Shown: piece by piece, positions 24,538 through 33,206 of the stretch | Layout: each line of letters starts with the position of its first letter | Numbering within the stretch: the stretch's first letter is position 1 | NCBI GenBank assembly: GCA_963746465.1 | Contig: CAVVAY010000007.1 | Coordinates: 62,001-126,000, forward strand | Source of the DNA: CAVVAY01 sp963746465 | GTDB lineage: Bacteria; Actinomycetota; Actinomycetes; JACCUZ01 | Direction of reading: 5' to 3' | Length of the DNA: 64,000 nt | Notes under the pieces: generated by a model | The model's input: the letters and a program-made list of their open reading frames with translations, nothing else | The model's database searches: none | What the model was told of the DNA's origin: nothing | Program-made: the position numbers and the translations under genes

Positions 24538-24798
24538 ATGACCGCCAGCACGACTGAGCCCAGCGTCGCCCGAGATGAGGTCGTCGACTGGACCGACATG
24601 GGCCGGGAGATGTGGTCGTTCCTCACCGGCCGCGAGGCAGCGATCAACTACCGCTTCATCGACATGGCCGTCGAGGTGCCGCGCGACACCGGCGCCGGGG
24701 CTCCTCGCGCGACCTGGAAGCTCAACGGCACCCTGCAGATCACCACGAAGGACAACGCGAGCCAGTCCGAGACCGGCGCCCACGCCGATGCCCACTGA
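24538..24798 (+). CDS. Hypothetical protein, first gene of the MerR-DICT-linked operon
   Basis: This 86-residue protein starts at an ATG seven bases after the strong ribosome site GAAGGAG. It reads DWTDMGREMWSFLTGREAAI then YRFIDMAVEVPRDT and ATWKLNGTLQITT, with no signal peptide and no membrane helix. The beta-strand-like second half suggests a small soluble domain. I do not recognise the family. The stop overlaps the start of the FHA gene by 11 bases, so translation is coupled; a frameshift that once joined the two into one protein cannot be excluded. Confidence 0.65.
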   Translation: MTASTTEPSVARDEVVDWTDMGREMWSFLTGREAAINYRFIDMAVEVPRDTGAGAPRATWKLNGTLQITTKDNASQSETGAHADAH

Positions 24799-25666
24799 TC
24801 TGACGGTCGATGCCGACCTGCGGTTCTCGGTCGACATCCCCGGCTCGCGCACCGTGACGGGGTCACTGACCGGCTCAGGCAAGACACTGGAGCTCCGGGT
24901 CAGCGACCCGTCCCTCTTCGCCGGGCGGGCCGACTCCGGCGCCATCAGAGGACTGGCACAGGCGCTCGCCGCCGGGGGCTTGTCGGTCAGCGTGGTCTCC
25001 TCGGCCGGACCACTGGTCACGGTGGGCGCGCCGCGAACGTCCTGGCTGCAGCGACGGGTGACCGGCTCACGGCACATCCGTATCGAGCGAGGGGCCGGGT
25101 TCTGGACTCTCGTTCGGGGCCGCAGCCGGTCCCCGCGCGGCGGCGCTCTCCCGGCGTCCGATCTCGCTCCGCCGCTCACCTTGACCCCGATCGCGCCGAC
25201 CATGGCACGGCGACCCAGCCGCCGGGTCACCACCACGCATGATCCGGACCGGGGCGGCAGCCCGCGGCTCATCCTGCCGCTGGGCGCCTACCCGAAGGCA
25301 GGCGATCAGCCCACCGTGTTCCCGCTGCGCGACGACGTCACCACCATCGGTTCGGGAGCCGACTGCGACATCCGACTGGCCGGGCTCGAGCTGCTGCACG
25401 CCGAGATCCGGCACGACGGCGAGGACGAGTTCGTGCTCACGCAGATCGGCACCGCAGACACCCGGGTGCACGGCGCCCCGGTGCAGAGCGCTCTCCTGCG
25501 CACGGGCTCCGGGATCGACCTGGGCGAGAGGCACCTGACCTTCTTCCGCGAGGAGTACGCCGACCACGGTCGCCCGTACGGCGGTCGGGTCGGCGGCGAG
25601 TTCGCCCTGCAGCGCACCCAGCCCAGCCGCGAGGTGCTGCAGCGCAACGTCGAGAGGCCGCGATGA
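24788..25666 (+). CDS. FHA-domain protein
   Basis: This 292-residue protein has a beta-rich N-terminal part (residues 1-80: LTVDADLRFSVDIPGSRTVT, TGSGKTLELRVSDPSLF) that may bind a lipid or act as a scaffold. A basic linker at about 85-150 has clustered arginines. A forkhead-associated domain at about 165-260 follows (VFPLRDDVTTIGSGADCDI, LLHAEIRHDGEDEFVLTQIG); the usual GR-S-H core reads GSGADCDIRL then HAEIRH. FHA domains bind phosphothreonine peptides, so a Ser/Thr kinase partner elsewhere is expected. The ATG overlaps the upstream stop and the stop overlaps the SDR start (ATGA), placing it firmly in the operon. Confidence 0.78.
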   Translation: MPTDLTVDADLRFSVDIPGSRTVTGSLTGSGKTLELRVSDPSLFAGRADSGAIRGLAQALAAGGLSVSVVSSAGPLVTVGAPRTSWLQRRVTGSRHIRIERGAGFWTLVRGRSRSPRGGALPASDLAPPLTLTPIAPTMARRPSRRVTTTHDPDRGGSPRLILPLGAYPKAGDQPTVFPLRDDVTTIGSGADCDIRLAGLELLHAEIRHDGEDEFVLTQIGTADTRVHGAPVQSALLRTGSGIDLGERHLTFFREEYADHGRPYGGRVGGEFALQRTQPSREVLQRNVERPR

Positions 25667-26571
25667 CCTCGCCCGGGCCCGTGCTGGTCGCCGGGGCCTC
25701 CGGCTTCGTGGGACGACGTCTGTGTCCAGCACTGACGGCGGCCGGCCATGACGTGCGCGCCATGACCCGGCATCCGGACAGCTACCAGGGCGAGGGCGAC
25801 GCCGTGTACGGCGACGTGCACGAAGCCGACTCGCTCGCCGGCGCCCTCGATGGTTGTCGAGCGGCGTACTACCTGGTGCACTCGCTGGACTCCAAGGACT
25901 TCGAACGCCTGGACGCCGAGGCCGCCAGAGCGTTCGGTGAGGCCGCAGCCGACGCCGGCGTCGAGCAGATCATCTATCTCGGCGGGCTCGGCAGCGAGAA
26001 CGACACCCTGTCCTCGCACCTGCGCAGCCGACGTGAGGTCGAGGGCCTGCTCGGCGGCGGCGGGGTCCCGGTCACCGTGCTGCGAGCCGGCATCATCGTG
26101 GGCAGCGGGGGGATCTCGTGGGAGATGACTCGCCAGCTGGTCGATCACCTTCCCGCGATGGTCACGCCGCGCTGGGTGCGCACCAAGACCCAGCCCATCG
26201 CCGTGGCTGACGTCGTCCGCTACCTGGTCGGGGTGCTGGACGAGCCCCGGTCCATGGGACAGGTCTTCGAGATCGGCGGCCCCGACACGATGGAGTACGT
26301 CACGATGCTGCGCCGGGTGGCCGAGATCAAGAACCGGCCGCTGTTCATCGTGCCGGTGCCGCTACTCAGCCCTGGCCTGTCGTCCCGTTGGCTCGCCCTG
26401 GTCACCAACGTCGACACCCAGACCGGGCGGTCACTGATCGACTCGATGGCCAACGAAGTCGTCGTCACCGACGACAGCATCCGGGCCATCGTCGACTTCG
26501 AGCCGATGAAGTACGACGATGCCGTGCGCGCTGCCCTGCGTGAGCACAACCAGCAGAAGCAGACCGGATGA
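25663..26571 (+). CDS. Atypical SDR-family NAD(P)-binding protein
   Basis: This 302-residue protein has a Rossmann fold beginning with VLVAGASGFVGRRL, an NADP-preferring basic residue in AMTRHPD, YYLVHSLDS, IYLGGLGSE and VLRAGIIVGSGG near residue 143. It lacks the YxxxK pair of classical dehydrogenases, as is common in the NmrA/atypical-5 group, which often act as sensors, isomerases or epimerases. TMEYVTMLRRVAEI and the downstream region form a substrate lobe. Start and stop overlap both neighbours by four bases. A role in modifying a membrane lipid or quinone would fit the company of an FHA protein and a CPBP protease, but that is inference. Confidence 0.82.
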   Translation: MTSPGPVLVAGASGFVGRRLCPALTAAGHDVRAMTRHPDSYQGEGDAVYGDVHEADSLAGALDGCRAAYYLVHSLDSKDFERLDAEAARAFGEAAADAGVEQIIYLGGLGSENDTLSSHLRSRREVEGLLGGGGVPVTVLRAGIIVGSGGISWEMTRQLVDHLPAMVTPRWVRTKTQPIAVADVVRYLVGVLDEPRSMGQVFEIGGPDTMEYVTMLRRVAEIKNRPLFIVPVPLLSPGLSSRWLALVTNVDTQTGRSLIDSMANEVVVTDDSIRAIVDFEPMKYDDAVRAALREHNQQKQTG

Positions 26572-27332
26572 CCGCGCCGGTCGGGACATCCGCGTGGACG
26601 AAGACGCGTCGTCACGTCACGTCCCGGCTGCCGATGCCGATCAGGCACATCGCATCGGTCGTGCCAGCCGAGCCCGCAGTCATCGCACGCCGCAGGCGGC
26701 GGGTGGTGGCCGGAGTCTCGCTGCTGGGCACCGGTCTGCTCGGTGTGTCGTTTGCGACCCAGCCCGACTCCAAGAAGTTCTACGGGTTCACCGCGGCGGT
26801 CGCGGCGACCTGGACCCTGGGCGGCTACCTGTCCGGGCCGCTGCACCTGGGCTGGATCCAGAGCCGGGACCAACGCCTCCGCCGGCCGATCATCACCCCG
26901 GTCGCGACCGGGGTGGCAGCGTTCGGCTGCTTCTACGGATGTGCACTGGTCGCGCGGCGCATCCCCGTCCTCGACCGCGCGATCGGGAACGTCCTGGTGT
27001 TCGCCGACGAGGGCCGAACCCCCATGGTGGTGGCCACGACACTGGCCAACGGGCTGGGTGAGGAGATCTTCTTCCGCGGTGCGCTCTATGCGACCTTGGA
27101 CGCCGACCGGGCGGCCGCCGTCTCAACCGCGGTCTACACGCTGGTGACCGCGACGACGCGCAACCCGGCCCTGATGCTGGCCGCCGGGGCGATGGGCACG
27201 CTGTTCAGCCTGCAACGTCGGGCGACCGGTGGCATCCAGGCACCGGTCCTGACCCACCTGACCTGGTCGACCCTGATGGTCTACTGCCTGCCGCCGCTGT
27301 TCCGCCGCGCACACCGGTCAGCTCAGGGCTGA
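26568..27332 (+). CDS. CPBP-family intramembrane metalloprotease (Abi/CAAX)
   Basis: This 254-residue protein has a basic N-terminal cytoplasmic tail and about six hydrophobic segments. The catalytic signature LGEEIFFRGALY (EExxxR) lies near residue 165 and a histidine motif VLTHLTWSTLM near residue 227, both diagnostic of the CPBP (Rce1-like) group. The position between these motifs that often reads FxxxH is YTLVTATT here, so the second conserved histidine may be missing. It is the last gene of the operon; its end overlaps the convergent L,D-transpeptidase end by 15 bases. Confidence 0.82.
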   Translation: MTAPVGTSAWTKTRRHVTSRLPMPIRHIASVVPAEPAVIARRRRRVVAGVSLLGTGLLGVSFATQPDSKKFYGFTAAVAATWTLGGYLSGPLHLGWIQSRDQRLRRPIITPVATGVAAFGCFYGCALVARRIPVLDRAIGNVLVFADEGRTPMVVATTLANGLGEEIFFRGALYATLDADRAAAVSTAVYTLVTATTRNPALMLAAGAMGTLFSLQRRATGGIQAPVLTHLTWSTLMVYCLPPLFRRAHRSAQG

Positions 27333-28481
27333 CCCAGCCACCCAGGTGGCCCACGGCACGTTCCACACGCCACCGAGACCGTTCCACGACTCGGTCGACC
27401 GCCCGGTGCCCTTCGTGACGACCGGGTCGCCCTCCTTCACGCGGCCGAAGACCCAGCGCGCGTCCGACAGGGTGAGGTTGGTGCAACCGTGCGACGCGTT
27501 CGCGTAGCCGATGGAGTGGTTCCACGGTGCGCCGTGCAGGAACTCTCCGGAGCTCGTCATCCGCATCGCGTACGGCACGTCCAGGTCGTAGGCCTCCGAG
27601 CCGGTGATGCCCACCGTGGTGGAGCGCATCCGGTAGCTCACGTGGGTGTCCATGATCACCTTGATGCCGGACCGGGTCGGGAACCCGGACTTGCCGAGCG
27701 AAGTGCCCACAGTCCGGATCCGCTCGCCGTCCCGGGTGATGGTCATCCGGTGCTTGGCGTTGGACACCCGCATCACGAATGCGCGCCCGATGCGGAACGA
27801 ACCGTCGGTGTCGCGCATGCCCCACACGCCCGGGGCCGCCCGGACCTTGCGCAGGTCGGCGGTCACCTTCACGGTGGTGTGCCCCGGCCAGAACGTCTTC
27901 GGCCGGAACTGCACGGTCCGCGACGAGGTCCACGACCACGACGCCGGGCCGATGTCCTTCTTCGTCACGACGTGCAGCGCGGCCTCGACGGCGGCCCGAC
28001 GGCGTACCGAGTGGTTGAACGTCACGACGAGCGGCCGGCCGACGCCGACGGTGCGCCCGTTCGGCGAGATGGTGGCGGTCAGCACCTGCGACGGCTTGCC
28101 GGTGCGCAGCGTGGCGTGCAGCGTCGACACCTGGCCGTCCGGGCCGATCGCCGTCGCGTCGAGCACGTAGGTCGAGACCGGCACCAGCTTTCCGGTGCTC
28201 ACCCAGCGGGCCGCCGTAGCCGTGCCGCGGACCTGGCGCCCGTCCGCCTTCGCCCTGAGGGCGACCGCGGTCAGGGTGCCGCCGGTGACCTGGACGCGGA
28301 CCGGCTTGTCCAGCGACCACGCCCTGGCGCCGGAAGCCGGGCTCGCGATCAGCGGCGGCGGGGTCGCGGACGCGGCGGCGGCCGAGCCGTCCGCGGCCTG
28401 GACCTCGGGCACGATGGCGCCGGCGAGGGCCAGCATGAGCAGCGGCGCGACGAGAACCGTCAGCGGTCGGCGGGCAGGCAC
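27318..28481 (-). CDS. Secreted L,D-transpeptidase (YkuD) with Ig-like domains
   Basis: About 387 residues from GTG 28481. A signal peptide (RPLTVLVAPLLMLALAGAIV) is followed by two Ig-like beta domains at about 45-240, then the YkuD catalytic domain. Its active-site block is complete: HGAPWNHSIGYANASHGCTN, with the nucleophile cysteine near residue 334 and the shared histidines. Such enzymes form 3-3 cross-links in peptidoglycan and resist most beta-lactams. The architecture matches mycobacterial LdtMt2-type proteins. The frame stays open to 28811, but the upstream part crosses the divergent promoter and the MazG-like gene. The 175-base gap to 28656 must hold both divergent promoters. Confidence 0.88.
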   Translation of the reverse strand: MPARRPLTVLVAPLLMLALAGAIVPEVQAADGSAAAASATPPPLIASPASGARAWSLDKPVRVQVTGGTLTAVALRAKADGRQVRGTATAARWVSTGKLVPVSTYVLDATAIGPDGQVSTLHATLRTGKPSQVLTATISPNGRTVGVGRPLVVTFNHSVRRRAAVEAALHVVTKKDIGPASWSWTSSRTVQFRPKTFWPGHTTVKVTADLRKVRAAPGVWGMRDTDGSFRIGRAFVMRVSNAKHRMTITRDGERIRTVGTSLGKSGFPTRSGIKVIMDTHVSYRMRSTTVGITGSEAYDLDVPYAMRMTSSGEFLHGAPWNHSIGYANASHGCTNLTLSDARWVFGRVKEGDPVVTKGTGRSTESWNGLGGVWNVPWATWVAGSALS

Positions 28482-28655
28482 AGTGGGTGACTCCGGGTTC
28501 GCGGGAAGCGGACAGGCAGTGCGAGGCGGGACCGCCGGGGCGGCGTACCACGGCCATTGTGCCCTGGAAATGTTCCAGGTCCGAAACGACGCGGCCTCGC
28601 CCGGCGCGGCTAGCCTCACCCGGGTGCCTCGACCTCGACCTGGCTCGGAGGGCTG

Positions 28656-28943
28656 ATGACCTCGTTCACCGAGCTGCAGGAGCTGATGGAGCGCACCTAC
28701 GGCGAGCGGGATCGCGCCCGCGGCATCCCGGCCACCGTCGCCTGGCTGGCCGAGGAGATGGGCGAGCTGGCCAGGGCGGTCCGCAAGGGCAGCCGCGAGG
28801 AGCAGGTGCACGAGCTCGGCGACACGCTGGCCTGGCTGGCGTCGCTGGCCAACCAGCTCGACATCTCGTTCGACGAGGCGGTCGCGCGCTATCGCGACGG
28901 GTGCCCGCGGTGCGGCCGGGTGCCGTGCGGGTGCCCGGGGTAG
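28656..28943 (+). CDS. MazG-like nucleotide pyrophosphohydrolase
   Basis: This 95-residue single-domain protein shows the all-alpha NTP pyrophosphohydrolase pattern: LAEEMGELARAVRKGSREE, the EExxE metal ligands near residue 34, and HELGDTLAWLASLANQL with the conserved E and D near residue 54. It ends in a cysteine cluster (CPRCGRVPCGCPG) that could bind zinc, as in several actinobacterial homologues. GGAGG six bases upstream supports the ATG. It hydrolyses a non-canonical or dNTP substrate; which one is not visible. It converges on the GNAT gene only eight bases away. Confidence 0.85.
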   Translation: MTSFTELQELMERTYGERDRARGIPATVAWLAEEMGELARAVRKGSREEQVHELGDTLAWLASLANQLDISFDEAVARYRDGCPRCGRVPCGCPG

Positions 28944-28950
28944 CAGCGGG

Positions 28951-29739
28951 CTAGCCGGGCTCGACGGCCTGTCGGGGCATCCACTGCTGCCAGGACTCGG
29001 CGGTCACGAAGCCGAGCCGCTGGTAGACCGACAGGCCCATCGGCGAGGACTGCAGGTAGGCGCCGCGGGCACCGGCCGCGCGAGCCGCCTTGACGGTGTG
29101 CGCGGTGACCGCCCCGCCGTACCCGCGGCCGCGGTGCTCCTCCGGGGTGGCCACGTTGAAGACCCCGCACCACCCGTCCTGGATGTAGCCGAGCCCGGTC
29201 GAGACGTCCTGGCCGTCGGTGGCGATCCAGGTGGCGGCGAGGAACATCAGCCGCATCGGGAACATCCCGCGGGAGATCTCGCGCGGCATGCCGAAGCCGC
29301 GCTCCAGCAGGGACAGCAGGGCGTCCAGGTCGTCGAACGTCTCGACCTGGCGGTAGGTCGCCGCCGACGCCTGCACCACGGCCGCCATCGGCGCGGGGTC
29401 GGGCAGCACCATGAACGGCACCTCGGCGGTGTTGACCAGACCGCGACCGGCCAGCTCGTCGTCCAGCTCGGCCGGGTAGCCGGGGCGCAGCTGGAGGTTC
29501 CACGGCAGGTCACCGGCGGCGAACTCGTCGACTGCGGCGAGCACGTCGCCGACCGCGACGTCGGCGCCGGCCGTCCACACGCCGTTGAACGGCGGGAAGG
29601 GGATGCCGCTGCTCGCCCGCATGACCCCGTTCTCCTCCGAGGACCAGCCGTCCGGACAGGTGTCGCAGATGACGCCCCACGAGGAGCGATACGCCCGCGC
29701 CGCGCCGTCGACGTCGGCTCGCCAGGCATCGGTGGTCAT
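28951..29739 (-). CDS. GNAT-family N-acetyltransferase
   Basis: This 262-residue protein is organised as two halves: residues 1-130 a degenerate GNAT-like lobe, 130-262 the catalytic lobe. The acetyl-CoA pyrophosphate loop is HRGRGYGGAVTAHTV near residue 205, followed by AYLQSSPMGLSVYQRLGF, the typical motif B with the conserved tyrosine. The acceptor is unknown. ATG 29739 is the first start of the frame. It is divergent from the recCBD operon. Confidence 0.85.
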   Translation of the reverse strand: MTTDAWRADVDGAARAYRSSWGVICDTCPDGWSSEENGVMRASSGIPFPPFNGVWTAGADVAVGDVLAAVDEFAAGDLPWNLQLRPGYPAELDDELAGRGLVNTAEVPFMVLPDPAPMAAVVQASAATYRQVETFDDLDALLSLLERGFGMPREISRGMFPMRLMFLAATWIATDGQDVSTGLGYIQDGWCGVFNVATPEEHRGRGYGGAVTAHTVKAARAAGARGAYLQSSPMGLSVYQRLGFVTAESWQQWMPRQAVEPG

Positions 29740-29849
29740 GCGGCTCCCTCAGAGCGTCGGCGGGTCGTGGCCGCAGGATGCCACGTCGACCTGGTGGCAC
29801 GATGGCGACCGGCCGTGCCGCGGGCAGCGAGGGGAGGGCGTCACCGACC

Positions 29850-32800
29850 GTGTTCATCACCCACCGCGCCCTCCACGGGGCCGCGCTGGCCCGCGGGCTG
29901 GCCGACGTGCTCGCCGTGCCGCCGGCCGACCCGTTCGCGGCCGAGGTGGTCGCGGTGCCGGCCAAGGGCGTCGAGCGCTGGATCGCGCAGCGGCTGTCGC
30001 ACGTCCTCGGTACGCCGGCAGGTGACGGCGTCTGCGCCAACGTCAGCTTCCCGTGGCCGAGCACGCTGGTCGACGAGGCGCTCGCGGCGTCGTCGGCCGA
30101 GCACGCCGCGGCTGTCGAGCGGTGGGCGCCGGCCCGGTCGGTGTGGCCGCTGCTGGACGTGATCGACGCATCGACCCCGTCCGAGCCGTGGTGCCGGTCG
30201 CTGGCGCAGCACCTCGGCACCGACGCCGAGGACAAGGGGCGGCGGCTCGCGGTGGCGCGGCGGCTGGCGTCGATGTTCGACGAGTACGGCCAGTCCCGGC
30301 CGGAGATGCTGCGCGCCTGGGCGGCCGGCCGCGACGAGCGCGGCGACGGCAGCCCGCTCGACGACGACCTCACCTGGCAGGCCGAGCTGTGGCGCCGGCT
30401 GCGGGAGTCCCTCGGTACGCCGAGCCCGGCCGAGCTGCTCGAGCGACGCCTGCCAGCAGCTGCGCGACGAGCCCGAGCTGAGCACCCTGCCTGACGCGGC
30501 TCTCGGTGTTCGGCGCCAGCCGGCTCTCCCCCGCGCGCCTGCAGGTGCTCGCCGCCCTCGCCGAGCACCGCGACGTGCACCTGTGGCTGCACCACTCCTC
30601 ACCCGCGCTGTGGGACACCGTCGCTGCGGCGCAGCCCGCGCTGCGCCGCAAGGACGACACCGCCCGCCGCCGGCTCACCAACCCGCTGCTCACCAGCCTG
30701 TCCCGCGACGTCCTCGAGCTGCAGCAGCTCATCGCCCGCAGCGCGCCGGACAGCCAGACCGTCCTGCACGACTCCGGCCCGAACGCCGACACGCTGCTCG
30801 GCCGGCTCAAGCAGGACCTCGCCGACGACCGCGTCCCGGCCGACCCGCCGCCGCTCGACCCCACCGACCGCAGCGTCCAGGTGCACGCCTGCCACGGCCG
30901 CACCCGGCAGGTCGAGGTGCTCCGCGAGGTCATCGTCGGACTGCTCGCCGACGACCCCACCCTCGAACCGCGCGACGTGCTCGTCATGTGCCCCGACGTC
31001 GAGACCTTCGCGCCGATCGTCGCCGCGACCTTCGCCATCGGTGCCGAGGACGACGCCGCGCACCCGGCGGCCAGGCTGCGGGTCCGGCTGGCCGACCGCG
31101 CGCTGCGCCAGACCAACGCGCTGCTCGCCGTGCTGTCCCAGCTGCTCGAGCTCGGCACCGCCCGGCTCACCGCCAGCCAGGTGCTCGACCTCGCCGGCAC
31201 CCCCGCCGTACGGCAGCGGTTCGGGTTCGACGACGACGAGCTCGAGCGGCTGCGCGACTGGACCGTCGGCGCCGGCGTCCGCTGGGGACTCGACAAGGAC
31301 CACCGCGCCACCTGGCAGCTCGGCGACGTCGAGCAGGGCAGCTGGCGCGACGGCCTGGACCGGCTGCTGCTCGGCGCCGCGATGGAGGGCGCCCTCGACA
31401 GCTGGGGCGACGTCGTACCGCTCGACGACGTCGACAGCAGCGACATCGACCTGGCCGGCCGGCTCGCCGAGCTGGTCGACCGGCTCGCCGCCGCCCAGCA
31501 GCTGATGGCGACCCGGCACACCGCGCAGGACTGGATGACCGGCCTCGAGGACGCCGTCAGCGGGCTGGCCGCCACCACCCCCGACACCGCATGGCAGCTG
31601 CTGCAGCTGCGCGGCGAGCTCGGCGACATCGCGGAGGCCGCCGACGGCAGCACCGCACTGCTCGGCCTCGCCGACGTACGCGCCCTGCTCGCCAGCAGCC
31701 TGGCCGGCCGTCCCACCCGGGCCAGCTTCCGCACCGGCACCCTGACCGTCTGCACCCTGGTGCCGATGCGCTCGGTGCCGCACCGCGTCGTGTGCCTGCT
31801 CGGCCTGGACGACGGCGTCTTCCCGCGGCAGAGCAGCCAGGACGGCGACGACGTGCTGGCCCGCGACCCCTGGGTCGGCGAGCGCGACCCGCGCAGCGAG
31901 GACCGCCAGCTCTTCCTCGACGCTATCTGCGCCGCCGAGGACCACCTGGTCATCACCTACACCGGCGCCGACGAGCGCACCGGCGCGCCCGTGCCGCCGG
32001 CCGTACCGCTCGGCGAGCTGCTCGACGCGCTGGACCGGACGGCGGTTGCGCCCGGTCGGTCGCGGGTGCGCGACGTCGTCACCACCCACCACGCGCTGCA
32101 GCCGTTCGACCGGCGCAACTTCTCGCCGTCGGACGATGGCCGCTCGTTCAGCTTCGACCCCTTGTCGTACGCCGGTGCGCGCGCTGCCGCCGGACCGCGG
32201 ACCGAGCCGGCGCCGCTGTTCGACGGGCTGCTGCCTGCCGCTGCCGGCCGCCGATGTCGACCTGGCCGACCTGCGTCGGCTGCTCACCCACCCGGCGCGT
32301 GGCTTCCTCCGGCAGCGGCTCGGCGTGGCCGAGACCCGCGGCGAGGACGAGCCGGCCGACGCGCTGCCGGTCGAGCTGGACAACCTCGAGCAGTGGGCCG
32401 TCGGCGAGCGGGTGCTGCACGAGCGGCTGGCCGGCCTCGACGTCGCCGACTGCATCGAGCTCGAGCGGCACCGCGGCACGCTGCCGCCGGGGCCGCTCGG
32501 CGACACGACGCTGCGCGACATCGGGCCGAAGGTCGAGGCGCTGCTGCAGGCCTCGACGCTCGAACGCGAGCAGCCGCCCGAGTCGCACGACGTCGACGTA
32601 CCTCTCGCCGACGGCACCCGGCTCACCGGCACCGTCGGCGACGTGCGCGGCGACGACCCTGCTCTCGCTGACCTACTCGCGGCTGGCCGCCCGGCACCGG
32701 CTGCTGGCCTGGATCGACCTGGTCGCGCTGACCGTCTCCCACCCGGACGGCGAGTGGCGCGCGGTCGCGGTCGGCGGCGGCAAGGGCAGCCGGGCGCAGC

Positions 32801-33206
32801 GCAGCGTCTTCGACCCGCTGTCGCCCGCCGACGCCCGGGCCGCGCTGGACGAGCTGGTCGCGCTGTACCGGGCCGGGCTCCGCTCGCCGCTGCCCCTGCC
32901 GGTCAAGACCGCCGCGGCCGTACGCCGACCGCGCGACAACCACTCGCCCACCGCCCGCCCGGAAGGCGCCGAGCGCGATGGGTCAGCGGCCGGTTCCCCG
33001 CCGAGCAGGAGGACGCCGAGCATGTCCTGCTCTACGGCGAACGCGCCGCTCTGACGTCGCTCACCACCCCGCTCACCCTGGTGCACTCCGAGGCGCTGAA
33101 GAGCGGCGTCCTGCACCTGCGATACGCGACCGGCGGCGTCCTGACCGCGCGGCCTATAGCCCTGCTAGCGCGCGTGCTAGCAGGGCTACAGGGGGCGGAA
33201 CGGTGA
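29850..33206 (+). pseudogene. recC: RecC subunit of exonuclease V, interrupted by about five frameshifts
   Basis: The N-terminus FITHRALHGAALARGLADVL and KGVERWIAQRL is the start typical of actinobacterial RecC; TLTVCTLVPMRSVPHRVVCL and LLGLDDGVFPR mark the inactive helicase core, and GSRAQRSVFDPLSPADARA the C-terminal nuclease-like fold. Coding passes between frames near 30445, 30493, 32235, 32660 and 32930, each fixed by one base. The last 50 residues (from TSLTTP on) do not look like a normal RecC end and include a 13-bp inverted repeat. RecC is the chi-recognition and scaffold subunit for RecB and RecD. The GTG start is preceded by GGGGAGGG about 12 bases away. Motif content is otherwise complete. 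Confidence 0.8.
33157..33188. repeat. Perfect 13-bp inverted repeat at the recC/recB junction
   Basis: TAGCCCTGCTAGC (33157-33169) is followed by a six-base loop and its exact complement (33176-33188). It ends 15 bases before the GTG of recB and is embedded in the final codons of recC. No T run follows, so it is a poor intrinsic terminator; it could pair the recB ribosome site or be a small insertion remnant. Confidence 0.7.
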
